Below are positions 22,791 to 34,825 of a DNA stretch of 64,000 nt, in pieces. Every line of letters starts with the position of its first letter. Within the stretch, counting starts at the first letter, position 1. The notes below the pieces were generated by a model. That model ran no database searches. It was not told where the DNA came from and saw only the letters and a program-made list of their open reading frames with translations. Source of the DNA: Phycomyces nitens (lineage: Eukaryota > Mucoromycota > Mucoromycetes > Mucorales > Phycomycetaceae); contig JAHRBC010000003.1 of NCBI GenBank assembly GCA_022702545.1, forward strand, positions 1,550,001 to 1,614,000, given 5' to 3'. Position numbers and translations under genes: made by a program.

Positions 22791-23559
22791 ATGTTTTTGG
22801 TCAGTCTTATTATACCTTTTACTTCAATAGTCGCTCTTATTTGCAGTACATGTCTGTTTGGTCCCAGAGATGCGATATCTGGAGAACACTTCTTCCGCCC
22901 TTGTCGCTCTATAATACTAAATGACTACCACGGTAAACGAGCTACCCTGCCAAAACACTATACCTATGAAAAACATCGATCGAAATTGGCCGTTTTAGCT
23001 GGACCACAATCGACACTCTATTCTACTTGTTCTAAAGAAACTCCTCTATACACACCAAAGCTGTCTGATCCATACAAGTCTTTAAAAGCAGCAAATAGAC
23101 GCAAAACTACGCCTCTTATTGGTAGCCCAAAGCTCTTATTTCAACAAGTCACTACTGACGAATACCTTGCTAGATTCTTATGACCATTCGACTGGGACTC
23201 CCAAAGATTCGTATGAAAATATAGAGTACATTTTCAACTATTCCGACCATATATACGAAAATGAATATGACGACGATCAAGATACGTACATATACCCAGC
23301 CGACTTTGCGAATAGAGCCAACCAGATCAGTTTTCCAATTATATTTACCAATCTTCGCTTAAGATTTTCAATAACTTCTCCTCGACTGATGCGTATAAAG
23401 TACCACAACATAGTCAGATACATCCCAGTACCGGAAGAAAGTATCTTTCGCGATCTTTGTTGGTCTTTTGTTATACTTACTGCAACAGTGATTTATATAA
23501 TTTATATCGCCAACTTCATATCTAGCGCTGCCATTAACACCCTGAGATCAGTATTTTAA
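22791..23559 (+). CDS. Unrecognised protein with hydrophobic N-terminus and C-terminal membrane helix
   Basis: Two open frames that look like separate overlapping ORFs join if a 52-base intron at 23122-23173 is removed. The donor is GTAGCC, a good branch site (TACTGAC) lies about 20 bases before the acceptor, and the acceptor is GCTAG. Exons 22791-23121 and 23174-23559 give 238 residues. The N-terminus (MFLVSLIIPFTSIVALICST) could be a signal sequence or anchor. The middle is polar, then acidic and Tyr-rich (YENEYDDDQDTYIYP). A hydrophobic helix (FVILTATVIYIIYIANFI) lies near the C-terminus. I do not recognise a family. The start is uncertain. Confidence 0.5.
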
Positions 23560-23999
23560 TAATCGAATATTTATACGGTTGCTTTTATCAATATCAAAAT
23601 ATCAAGAATATTTAACTATTACTCTTGTAAGCTTTATCTTGTTGATTATTTAAATCAGAGGCTGAGGTTATATTGACTACACATATTCTAGTCCATAAAG
23701 ATTGTTGTGAATGTGCTCTTTAATATAAAAGGCTCTATTAAACGCATCCCATAGAAAACTTGCCAAAAAAGAAATTTATTAAGCAATCAATAAAAGCAAA
23801 TAATTAAATATTTCGGGAAAAAAAATGTCAAGAATATCAAGACCATTAAATATTTATTTATATTTATATATACAAAGGAATAGTAATAATAATAAAGGGA
23901 AATATAGACAAGAATACAACAACAAAAAAATACAAACTGTAGCCTCTAGGCCAAAGAATTACTTGCTCACAGCCTGTATACACAAACTAAAAACAGAGG

Positions 24000-26900
24000 T
24001 TAAAGGGTTTCAGAGTAGATAGTGGATGCACTACTGTAGCTAGGTGTGTACTTTTTGATAATCTTTCGCAACGCTTCCTCCAGATCAGACCACAAAAACA
24101 CTTTGAGATCTTTCTCAATATTACGAGGCCGGGGTTCAGGAAAGTTCATAATCAACCGAAAAAATGCAGCATATTCAGGCCGTCCTTTTCCCACTGTGAT
24201 TGGCCGTAACCCTTCTAGATTTCGTCGGATCCTATTCTTTTCTTCTACAGTAAACTCGACGCCAACTAAGCCTTCCATTAGATGAATGCAATCCACAGAA
24301 GTAATGATAAAATCATTGATTTCTGCAGAATATATACATGAAACTACTAGGTTGCGCAACCTAACATCTATTTGTTTCAATGAAATATTCAGTTGGTCAG
24401 AGAGAATACCACTGATATAATCAGTAGTTTTGGCTGTAGTACTCGCTGTAGTACTCGCTGTAGTACTCGTTGTGGATGTCCTCGTCTTGGGGACCGTAAC
24501 GGTAATGGGATCATTATTGGCTTGGATATCGTTGTAGGTCTTTAATGACACAGGTTCAAAAAAGCACTGAGCATGTCCCACAGTTCCGTCTGGATTGGTC
24601 TCGACGTTTAAGGCTCTCCAAAACCGTACAATCCGACGCGAGCTTTGAAGCTCTTCAGTTGTCCAATTTAGAGTCATTTTCATAAAATCTGGTATAAAGT
24701 CCAGCTCAGCCTTGCATAGTACGTTTATGAATGGATAGTACAGCAATGAATTGTCTTGTCCATTTGTCTGGCCGCTAGTTTCTGGTTGATGTTTCTTGAG
24801 TGATTGCTGGTTCCGAGAGCTTTTTGTTTGGTGAGATTTTGGTCGATGGCGATGAGGGAAGCTAGAAACAGGAGACACAGTCTGGCTTTGAGATCTCTCA
24901 CTTTGGTTACTTTGAATTGGCTGTGCCTGGCTGTACAATTCTGTGGGCGTTATAGACGAATTAATCGAAGCTCTCAAGTATTGAATCAAGCGCGGATTCT
25001 GCGCAAAGGGGTTTTGCAGAGCATGAATATCTGAGGAGCACAGACGATCGTGTTGAATTGAATATTCTGAAATATCCATTAATTTTTTTATATTTTGGTC
25101 TTGTGTGAAAATATTTTGGTAGGCATTGTCATTGTCATCTTGTAAAGAATACCGAGGAAATAATGTGTCCGAGAGTGAGAGGCCTAGTGATTCGTCACAG
25201 GAGATATGGTTCCGAATACTCTGGGAAAGGTAATTATTGCTCCCGGCTTGGTGCGCATAAAAATCAATGTCCTGTTGCATTGGTGTGCTCGCAGGGTGTT
25301 TTGGATATTGATAATCTTGACCGTCGCAAGGTAACTTTGGTTTGGATTGGGACTGGGTGGTAAGTTGATCTGTTTGGCTTTGCTGAGTAGCAAGGGTTTG
25401 GCCAGAAAAGCTTTTGTGCGGTGAAACCGGCTGGAGTAGTAGGGAATGATGTACATCATGTATTTGGTGCTGATGCATTTGGATTTGCACCTTTTGCTGC
25501 GCATCATAGTCTTTGTTTATTGGTAATTCTATCATGCTGGACCCTTTTTTCGTTACCTGGCTGGCTGTGTTTACCAAATTATTGGATTTCTGAGGATCCA
25601 AAGGTTTTGTTAGTACAGAATAAAGCTTGTGTGTCTCTGCAGCAGATGCCGCCTGTTCCATATGTGGATACGAGCAGTGTAACGATCGATCTGTGTTTGT
25701 GTTTGTATCTGTGTGCTCTGCAATCGGTTTTGGGATCTGGTCTTTTCTCGATTGTACACACACTGATGAAGGGAAAAGATTTGATATTTGTGTGGTTTGC
25801 AGGGGCTTGAATTGTTTAAAGATATCAGCAGACATTTGATGCGAGTATATGCTTTCATGATCATTGAATCTCTCTGTATAATGTTCAAGATGACTTGGTG
25901 AAAATGTATACATGTCCTTGGTGTCACTGCTGTCAATGTCGCCCGAATGTACCAAATTAAAGTTGGTGGAATAGTTACAGTTGTTAATAGAGAATGGAGA
26001 GTCAGAGCTAGCCTTTGATGGTGAAGTTGAAAACGAGTTGGATATTACGGTTGAGGCATATTCAGAGGATAATGACGGGTGTTCAGGACTTTGGTCCATG
26101 AATTTACCGGGATCACTAGGAGTTGAAGAAGATGATGATGAAGAAGAATAGGAAAATGTTGAAGATTGTTGAGAAGATGGAGTTAGGTTGGTTTCTTTAA
26201 AGGACAATTGAGAAAATGGTGTAGTATCGGACAAGGATGATTCTAATTGATCTGGCTGCCGTTCTGGTGGTCTATCGTTGGCCAAGACGGCAGGAGCAAG
26301 AAGCAAGATGATCTCCAGATCGTTAAAGTCAAATGAACGATTTATTGCTAGTAAATGAATGGTCTTGGTTAATACGAATTCTTAGATACTTTTGGTAATG
26401 ACATTCTGCTACTCTACTTTTACCATCTCGGTTAGATGAGTTGTAACGTTTATGGCTCGATATTTTCGGCTCATCTGTGGTTTCGACTGATCGCTTACGA
26501 ATTAAGTCTAAAACACAAGAATTGTTCAGTCTCTGTTATTATTATTGTTTATTCCTTATTCTTGTTTGGTTGGCACATATCTCGTCATCCCATTGTTTTA
26601 CTAGACAATATTGCTCTCTATTTTTCTGGCTGCTATTACGGAAATTTATTTTCCTAGATTGAAAGGTATAAAACACAATACCTTTCTTATGCAAGAGTGC
26701 AAACTCTCCTACTGGACAATGACTCGCTTGGACTAGCATACCTTCGTCAGCAAAGATACATATTGTAATGGGTACTTTTTGTTCTATATTATGAGTGTCT
26801 GGAATGGATGGGACACGAGCAATCAGGGTTGTCCAAAGCATTTGTGTAGGGTCTTTCCTTGGATCCGCGGGTGGAATGATGTGATGCTGCTGGATGGTGT

Positions 26901-27304
26901 CCAAAAATACGTTTCCGAAAACCACTTTCATGGGTGGGTTATCGATTGAGGGTAAGGTGGATCTTGTCGTAAGAGTTAAAGGCTGTTCGAGAATGATGGA
27001 AAGAGTCTCTCCTTCGGATCCTTTCGAGGGACTCCATTGTATTACACGGGGCTGATTGGAAAAATTTGAACAAATTGGTTGATAGATATTGGATGTACTG
27101 TACAGGTTTGTGTGCAATGTCTGGTGGGTATCTAATTTTGCGGCATAATAACCAGGGTCTAGTGAGCATAGAGACTAGGGATGGAGATGAAAGGGTATCA
27201 GTCCATCAGACCGAGAACTTACCCATGTATCTTTTGGTGGGATCACAGGCCATTTGGATATCTTCAGTTGGAGGGGTAATCATGCTGAGGTCTGTTATGG
27301 ACAT
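24000..27304 (-). CDS. medA: MedA (Medusa)-type transcriptional regulator
   Basis: MedA controls conidiophore and fruiting development, adherence and virulence-related traits in ascomycetes. The C-terminus is diagnostic: NWTTEELQSSRRIVRFWRAL, then FTVEEKNRIRRNLEGLRPIT, FPEPRPRNIEKDLKVFLWSD and LRKIIKKYTPS. The N-terminal exon 26.69-27.2 kb carries a beta-rich module (PRVIQWSPSKGSEGETLSII). A short basic exon, about 26.41-26.51 kb (LIRKRSVETTDEPKI), joins them. The middle is a long disordered Ser/Gln/His/Thr-rich stretch. Exon phases fit: start ATG at 27304, introns near 27.2, 26.5-26.7 and 26.35-26.4 kb. Nuclear location is expected. The function in this lineage is unknown. Confidence 0.86.
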
Positions 27305-28570
27305 GACTGCTGGGCTTGGTAATAAGAATAGATTGTGAGCAGTGGATTTGGCGTTGGACTTGTAGTCTGGATAGATGGAGTCTATTGTATTTAAAGATAT
27401 AAAGCTAGAGGATCAAATAAGATGTATTACTGCTATTATGATGATTGATATTTATTCTTGGTATTGAATAGAGAAGAAAAAGGCTTTTTAATATTCTGAA
27501 TAGATAGGAAACAAGAGAAAGGCAAGAGTGAAATAACGAACAAACAAAGACATGTCTTGTTTGCTCAAGGCTCCTAATGGCCAAAGGATCTTCCAAGTGG
27601 CAGACTAGAGATGGTTGGATTGGAAAATGATATTGGAAGAAATGCATTTTGAAGGGCCTTTCTGTTTAATGGTCGATGGTAAGCCGGCTTGAGACGATGG
27701 TAGGAGGGTGCTTTGGGTATATATTCCATCCATTTGGAATTTAGATCCGTACCATTTTGCTCTATAAACGAAATATCGAATAGCGGATAAAGATGAATAA
27801 ATGGAGTATTATTGATGGCAATATTTTTTTGTCGGCGAGGACATATAAATGGCTATCAAAACAAACACAGAGATTTGTAGACTAGATCGATTGACAGTTG
27901 GATTTGATAAAGTGATAGATTGAGGGTCTGAAATTTAGGTTTGTGATTATTGATTTATTTTTGGTGAGAAACAGATACAATATCCGGCTTACATTCCTTA
28001 AAGATCCTGACTTAGTGAGGGGTTTATATGCTATGTGTGAGAAAGTATGATAGGGAAATGACTTGGTGTTCGGGGAATTTGGCTGCACTGTCAAATCAAC
28101 CCTCTAGTGTGGTCTCTTGGGTGGCATGGCGCTAAATACTGTGGTTTTAGAGGTTCGTTTTGCCATGGATACCAGAGTATCATTACACTGACGAAGTCTG
28201 ATTGTTGCTATAGTAACATATTATATAAAAGTATATATTAAGTTTTATCTCAACTTCCAGGCTCCGTAAAACTTTAAAAATATAAAGTACATTTCGGTAG
28301 CCGACAAATATACGTGATTTTGATTTTCCCTTTTCTCTGTGTAGCTCGTGCTTTCTGTCCTCCCATAAAAACTTTAATGTGTGTAAGAAGGCTTCAAGAT
28401 ACCGATGAGGTTGTACATTGGAAACTTTTTTTTGTAATTATCCAAGAGAATCTTCCTTTTCTTTTCTTAAAAAGCCCAAACCAAGTGATTATTGACTCAC
28501 GGACCGTAATAATTATAATATAATATAATAAATAAATAAATATAAATAAATAAAAAATAAAAATAAAAAT

Positions 28571-28603
<33 letters not shown>

Positions 28604-28816
28604 CTAGCAAAAATGAAAACATGGTATTTTTAGAGAATTCTAATATGAGGATATAGAGATAGAAATAAGAGAGCATGAACTGTACTGTACTGTGTATGTT
28701 GGTGCGTGTAATTGGGTGCGAGTGAGTGTGTATGTATACATGTGCGTTGTGTGTGTGGGTGTGGGTGTGTGTGTATGTGGGTGTGCGTATTATAAAAAGG
28801 ATAAAATCAAAGGGGA
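27305..28816. other. Intergenic; MedA promoter region and HSF-gene 3' flank
   Basis: Holds an AT-rich repeat of AATAAA-type units (about 28520-28605) and a GT-rich stretch (about 28690-28790). No convincing coding sequence. Confidence 0.5.
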
Positions 28817-31427
28817 TCATGTGATGCATACAGGGTAGGTTGAATCGTACGTAGTGTGAAGATCTGGAGACGTAGGGCAGGCAGTATTTGGGCGAGGAAG
28901 TGAGTCCTGTCGATAATGTGTCGCGGCTGCCATCCAGGCCTCAGGCCCTTCTGTGGGTCGGTCAGAGAGAGGTTGGCAGGCTCGGTCGGTGGCTTGGAGA
29001 GCGCGATTTAAAGGAACAGGAGGGAAAAAGAAATCGTAGTGAAGCGAGTTTTGAGGAGACAGGGGCTGGGTGGTGGTCGGATAAGAAGGGGTGAAGAGAT
29101 CGGGACGAGTGGGAGTATTTGGGGTAGAATCAAAGACGCTATTACGCGGAGGGGTCGAGTTATTGTGAGCAAAGGAAGGGTCGGTCAAGTCTCCACCATC
29201 ATAAAAGTCCTTTTTCAATCGACCGTCAAAGTCCTCCTTGGGACGCTGGATAATCCCACCATTACCGCCACCATAGGATCCACCGAGGGCTGGCGTCAGT
29301 TGGGCATAAGTGTGTCCACCAAAAGGAAAAACAGTTTGAGGAGCATCGAGCTCGAGTCGCTGATTGTACATGGTCTCCAACTCTTGGATACGGTGGCGTT
29401 GTTCTTCAAGCTGAATATTAGCCTTTCGCATATGATCATTGTAAAAGTGTTGCATCTTGGAACATTCTTGTTTCATCTGTATTAATTGCATGTACAATTC
29501 ATTTTCACGCAATGTAGTTTGGGGATTACTAGGATGAGTGTTTGGCTGATGCAGTGCTTGTCTTGATTGTTGGTGATTATGAAGTACAACTTGGTGCTGT
29601 TGTTGCTGATGGTGCTGAGCCTGTGCTTGCGCCTGTGCTTGAGCTTGAACCTGTGCTTGAGCTTGAGCCTGAACTTGAGCCTGAGCATGGGCCTGAGCCT
29701 GAGCCTGAGCCTGAGCATGGGCCTGAGCCTGAGCCTGAGCATGGGCCTGAGCCTGAGCTTGAGCCTGAGCTTGAACTTGTGCCTGTGCTTGTGCTTGTGC
29801 TTGCGCTTGCGCTTGAACTTGAGCTTGAGCTTGAGCTTGAGCTTGAGCCTGTGCTTGAGCCTGTGCTTGTGCTTGTGCTTGAGCCTGTGCTTGTGCTTGT
29901 GCCTGAGCCTGGGCCTGAGCCTGGGCCTGAGCCTGAGCCTGAGCTTGTGCTTGAGCCTGAACTTGAGCCTGAACTTGAGCCTGCTGTTGTGTTTGTTGTT
30001 GGGCTTGTTGTTGTGCTTGTACTTGGGACTGTAATTGCTGCTGTTGCACCTGCCTCCTTTGTTGTTGTTGTTGTTGTTGTTGTTGTTGGATGGTAGCCAA
30101 ATCTGGCTGGCTGCAGCTCCCATCTTGCCTCAGACCAATGTTCAGCTGGTCATCGACTTTACTGTGACCAGACATGTTTGAATAAGACATTATGCCGCCT
30201 GTCATCAGTCTACCGCTTCCATGGCTACCAATACTACAGTTACTGTTATCGCTGCTGTATTGCTGTGTGTGGCAAATTTGAGGTGGAGACAGGGGTAATT
30301 CTTGAGGATCAGACTCATAAATCATTTCTAGCTGAGATTGAGACGTGTACTCTTGTTTAACTTGACGCGCAGACACAGAAGAAGATACCGAGGATGATTG
30401 ACACCCGTCATCGTTACTTTGACTGGCAATTTCATCATTATCTGATTCCTCTCCACCAGATCCGACGTTTACAATTGTCTCTGGATCTTCCGGCTTCACT
30501 CTCTTTCTACGAGAGTATCTTGTTGGTTTGCGTCTAATGAGGTGAAAGAGGTCGCTTCTCCCGGGACGGAAGTAGGGGTGGTGCCACCGACATTTTTCCT
30601 TGACTTTTGTGTCCTTTGACTTGCGTGCATCTGTGTCGCGTTGGAAGCCGTAGATCTATATATTTGTTTTTCAATACATATTGTCAATACACTTTTACGC
30701 GACAAACGGGAATTTCTTACATTCAATTGACGGACAAACGATGCAAACTTACAGTGCTTGAAAAGGCGTGGAAGGACAATTTGTGTAAATTCTAGATGGG
30801 ACTGGTGAGACATGGCAAATTTTGAAAATAGAAGACGATGACTTACTGGGTATGCAATCAATAATAAACATATCTTTGCCATCATGAGTACACCAGCGGA
30901 CGTATTTATGCTCGTTCTCTGGCTCTTGAAGACTCCTACAAAGGGTGCAAAAGGATCAGTAGACAGCTCTTTAATTGGACGTGATTTGGTGGTTAATTGT
31001 CTAGATTCTTTATTGTTGTAAAAAATAAACAAATTCTAGAAACTGGATTTTGAACTTACTGATATAGTTTTGATACAAAGCCAGCAACACCCCGCTCAGA
31101 ATGGTTTATATCCATGGTATCGAGATCTTGCGCGGTAAACGAATGACTCATGGGATGACTTGGCATGTCCCACTGATCTTGTGACAATGGGCGTCTCATT
31201 ACGAGAGACATGGACCTTGGGATATTAGGGTCTATATTGGAATAGTCTTCTTGAGGAGCGTCCACCATTGGAAAGGTATTTAAAATGGAAGAGGTCGTGG
31301 CAGGAGAAGTATGCATTGAATTGTCAGGGTCTTCGGGGCGCGGAGGTGGCATACCGACGGCTGAGAAGGCGTGCATCGAAAAATGCGACTGGAGATGGTG
31401 TGATCGATAGTTGAGGGGATGGTCCAT
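28817..31427 (-). CDS. HSF-type transcription factor with long Gln-Ala repeat
   Basis: The N-terminal half contains a heat-shock-factor DNA-binding domain: [69 protein letters not shown] (intron between QLN and IYG), then [12 protein letters not shown] and LFHLIRRK. It is followed by a basic segment ([12 protein letters not shown]). The central region is poly-Gln and then about 130 residues of alternating Gln-Ala (29.6-30.0 kb). Next comes a coiled-coil-like segment ([33 protein letters not shown]). The tail is Pro/Thr/Ser-rich, likely an activation region. Start ATG is at 31427. It may be a member of the HSF/Skn7/Sfl1 group rather than canonical Hsf1, as the usual trimerisation heptads do not directly follow the DNA-binding domain. 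Confidence 0.9.
29620..29995. repeat. Imperfect hexanucleotide repeat encoding (Gln-Ala)n
   Basis: Tandem units of GAGCCT, GTGCTT, GAGCTT and similar (plus strand) encode the Gln-Ala run of the HSF-type gene on the minus strand. Open frames on the plus strand here (Leu-Ser and Glu-Pro repeats) are shadows. Confidence 0.9.
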
Positions 31428-31501
31428 GATAATATCTTTGGTAAATTGACCAAGAAGAGAGGCTTCTTTTTATATGTATACTTGGTGATATATACACAAT
31501 G

Positions 31502-31532
<31 letters not shown>

Positions 31533-33254
31533 GTATATATGTGTGTGTATGTATATATATATCTAAGTATATATATATATATATATGAGTGTGTGTTTGT
31601 GTATATACAATTATACAATGATATAATTATAATTATAATTATATCCTGCTCTCTCTAAATATATCTATATGCAATAGCAAATAGATGTATTATACTTTTT
31701 ATATAAAATAAGAAAAACAATAATATAAATTTAAAAAAGTCGATCTGAAGAAGAAAGAAAGAAGGAAGAATATGGTCGAAAAAAAGGGTTTATTTTATGT
31801 TCAAACTTACACAGAAAAATAAACGGTATGATTTGCGTCACCTCAGGAGAAGTGAGCGAGCGTAAATCTGAGAAAAGAAAATAAAAAAAAAAGAGGGGGG
31901 AGGGAAGTTGGAGGGGTGGGGGGTGAGGAGTGGGGAGTGGGGAAAAAAAATAGGCGATTGACTTGAGTTTCTTTTTCGTTTGTTTTTATTTGCGCTCTGT
32001 CTCTGCCTCTGTTAGTGTCTAAATATCCCGTATTCCCCTTGCAGTGGATGTTATGCAAACGGAAAAAAATCGAGGTGTACCCGATACTCATGGTCCCTCT
32101 GTATGATCTTCAGCTTTCATCGGAGCCCCGTGCGCTGCCTATTCGAGTCTTAGACTTGTTAAACTGAAATGTAACACAGTTCGATGAGCACAGGCTGGTA
32201 AAAGTAGAATGCGACAAACTACTTCTTGTAGTGCTGCCACGAGGAGATCTGTGTTTTGTACGCTGTGTTGTCCGCTTACTACTGTCTAGACGATATTTCT
32301 AGAAAGAAATATTTCTATATTAATATCTTATGATCTCGGAAACATCAACCGTGTCTCTCAAAAACTGACACTCTTGTTCAAATAAAGCGATTTTGTATCT
32401 ATCCATCTAGCCTAATCACATCTACATGGCACACACATAAAAGGGGTTTTCTTGGATTCTGCTAGCACAGAATTGACGCGTGTCATCTGGCTTTTTTCCT
32501 CGAAAGGGGAATAACGGACCCAACAAGGTAAAATATTGCATATCGGTGGAAGTAAAGAGTGGCGGGCCAAGATAATTTGTCCCACTGTCGTGGCTATAGT
32601 AAACTCTCGATTGGCATATATTGGCAATAAAAATAGAGTGTCACTTCTCATGGCAATTTTTTTTGAAGTTTGTGTCAACACTTGTAAGAACCAATTTTCA
32701 TACTTGACCCTTTTTGAGTACTAATCCAAGTATTTTAATAATCATAAATCATACTCTGTGGAAATCAGCAGCAAAATTTCAGGTACATAATTGCCATGGT
32801 AACTATACCGTGTCAACTTTTTTTTTGTTGATTTATTTTCATCGACCATTGCTAATTGCTTAAACATTGGTCTGTGTTGCGCTTGTCCCACACATCAGTA
32901 GTGGCGGGTTAGGAAGAGAACCAGGTGCACTGTCAAACACTATTGGCCTACAACGTTACACGGATAATTCCCCATTCTAATGACGCCCAGGGTTTTGTGT
33001 CTGTGAGCAAAATGGACAAACGACATTGGACAGATACATATCTTACCTTTTTTGTCCTCGGTATATAGCTTTTATCGATTTATTGGCGAATATTGAAAAG
33101 TCACAAAATATTCCTTGTCCGGACCGAGCAAAAATTATGTCCAATTAAGTGACTACTATCAGTCATGTGATTGCCGGAGCATCTGTCTCCAACTCTTTTG
33201 CCACTTGGTGCGCGTATCTTATTTATCCCCCCCACACACACACTCCGAGTTGAA
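31428..33254. other. Divergent intergenic region between the HSF gene and LSM2
   Basis: (TA)n/(GT)n microsatellites at about 31500-31620, and a purine-rich/G-rich tract at about 31880-31950 likely within the HSF-gene leader. No gene recognised. Confidence 0.5.
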
Positions 33255-33667
33255 ATGGTAAAGACAATGAATCCAATCACAATTTGCTAATTGTGTAGCT
33301 CTTTTATTCCTTTTTCAAAACCCTGGTGAACGAACAGGTGACTGTTGAGCTGAAGAATGATCTTGTGATCACAGGAACTCTCAAGTCTGTCGATCAGTTT
33401 TTGAACATCAAACTGGACGACATTCAGGTTATTGATGAAGACAGATATCCTCATATGGTATGTGAAAACTGGTAATGACTCTGTCACGACCATATTCTTA
33501 TTTGGTTTGGTTAGATTTCTGTAAAGAACTGTTTCATTCGTGGGTCTGTGGTACGGTATGTCCAGCTACCCCAGCAGGCAGTCGACACGGCACTTTTGCA
33601 GGATGCTGCTCGTCGCGAGGCTGCCCAGCCCTCTTCTGCGCAGCAGGCCAATGTGCGAGTCAAGTAA
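33255..33667 (+). CDS. LSM2: LSm2, U6 snRNA-associated Sm-like protein
   Basis: Subunit of the LSm1-7 (mRNA decay) and LSm2-8 (U6 snRNP) rings. Exons: 33255-33257 (the ATG alone), 33299-33457 and 33515-33667, giving 104 residues. The Sm1 motif reads LFYSFFKTLVNEQVTVELKN, then GTLKSVDQFLNIKLDDIQV. Sm2 reads VKNCFIRGSVVRYVQLP. The first intron is only 41 bases and begins right after the ATG; the alternative of starting downstream would remove the conserved LFYSFFKTL block. Confidence 0.93.
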
Positions 33668-33803
33668 AAATAAAGAAGGAAGATATCCAAATATAACATC
33701 AAATCTTTCAATTGAATAACACACATACGACAAGTCATGTGACCTAGATATGCATAAAATGAAATATAAGAGTGGTGAATTAGAGTGAATTATTCACGTG
33801 TTT

Positions 33804-34653
33804 ATGGGTAGAAAAGCTAACTGGAATGAAGATACTGGCCTTTGCGCATTCTCTTTCCTAATGGTATTCGAGGCAGTCAGACGTCTCTCACTGACATCGC
33901 TGGAGGTGCTTGGGTTGCGTAGGACACGCTCTGATTGCGATAGGCGCAAGCGTAGAAGAAGATCAACCAACAGTGACAGTGTCAATACTGCTTATGGGCC
34001 GGCCCTTTTACCGAACCCTAGCCAGCCAACTCCGCCAGAAACAACATTAGAAGAGAAGCTCAGTCGAGCGACGGCAGAGAACATGGATGGACTGCTGGCC
34101 ATGGAGACCCAGATCAGGGTGGACGAACAGCGACGGAGGGCCAGTCTGCCTGGCTCCTTCCGCCACTCCCATGTCACCTTTAACCTGCCTCCAAAGCCCA
34201 TTCCTGTCGCTCACTGCAATCGAGAACCGAACCAACAATCACTACAGCAGTCAAGAGTTCCTCCGGAAGACACGTCCCGACATTTCAGACCACGGAATTC
34301 CAACCTTGTCTTGCGGATCAATAGCGGGACTGACGAGGGGGACAAACGATCCGACATTACGGTTGGTTCTTATGTACGCCTCGTACTACGGCCTGTGCTC
34401 ACCCTCGGACGTGTGCGCTACATTGAACCATGCTCGCCAACTCGTTTTGAGCAACTGGTTGGCGTAGAACTCACGGATGGTGGTAATTTTGATACTGCTA
34501 TTCAGCTCTGTTTGGCTTATCTATTCACATGCCTATATAGTAGGGGATTGCGACGGCTGTCTAGAAGGCGTCAGACACTTCCAAACCAAAAACCTGCGAG
34601 CCGTGTTTGTCCCTCTTTCCCACCTTGCGCTGGCAGAGAACATGCTGAATTAG
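33804..34653 (+). CDS. CAP-Gly domain protein
   Basis: An intron at 34483-34540 (GTAATT...ATATAG) joins VGSYVRLVLRP, LGRVRYIEP and EQLVGVELTDG to VGDCDGCLEGVRHFQTKNLR and AVFVPLSHL. Together they make a CAP-Gly microtubule-binding domain, the second part carrying the conserved DG..GVRYF-type core. The usual GKNDG is replaced by GDCDG, which may alter binding to EEY/F tails. The product has about 263 residues. The N-terminal half is a basic, Ser/Pro-rich linker (RRKRRRRS), with a helical stretch LEEKLSRATAENMDGLLAME. It starts 137 bases after LSM2 on the same strand. The exact N-terminus is uncertain. Confidence 0.72.
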
Positions 34654-34825
34654 ACCCATGCGATCCTTTATTTTTTTATATTTTATATTTTATATAAATA
34701 CTTGTTACATTTTTTTTGGTTGTTTTGTGCGCGTATAAGTTCATCCACAAATAAAAGGGAAAAGGCAAGCCGTCAATGCGTACATGTCTTCTTTTTTTAG
34801 TCATCAATGTTACATTACACTGTAT

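Noticed and set aside
29482..30123. Long ORFs with Leu-Ser, Glu-Pro or Lys-Leu repeats on both strands
   Set aside because: Shadow frames of the Gln-Ala hexanucleotide repeat in the HSF-type gene.
31843..32091. 82-codon minus-strand ORF upstream of the HSF-type gene
   Set aside because: Its Pro/Ser/Phe run comes from a purine-rich tract; probably leader sequence.
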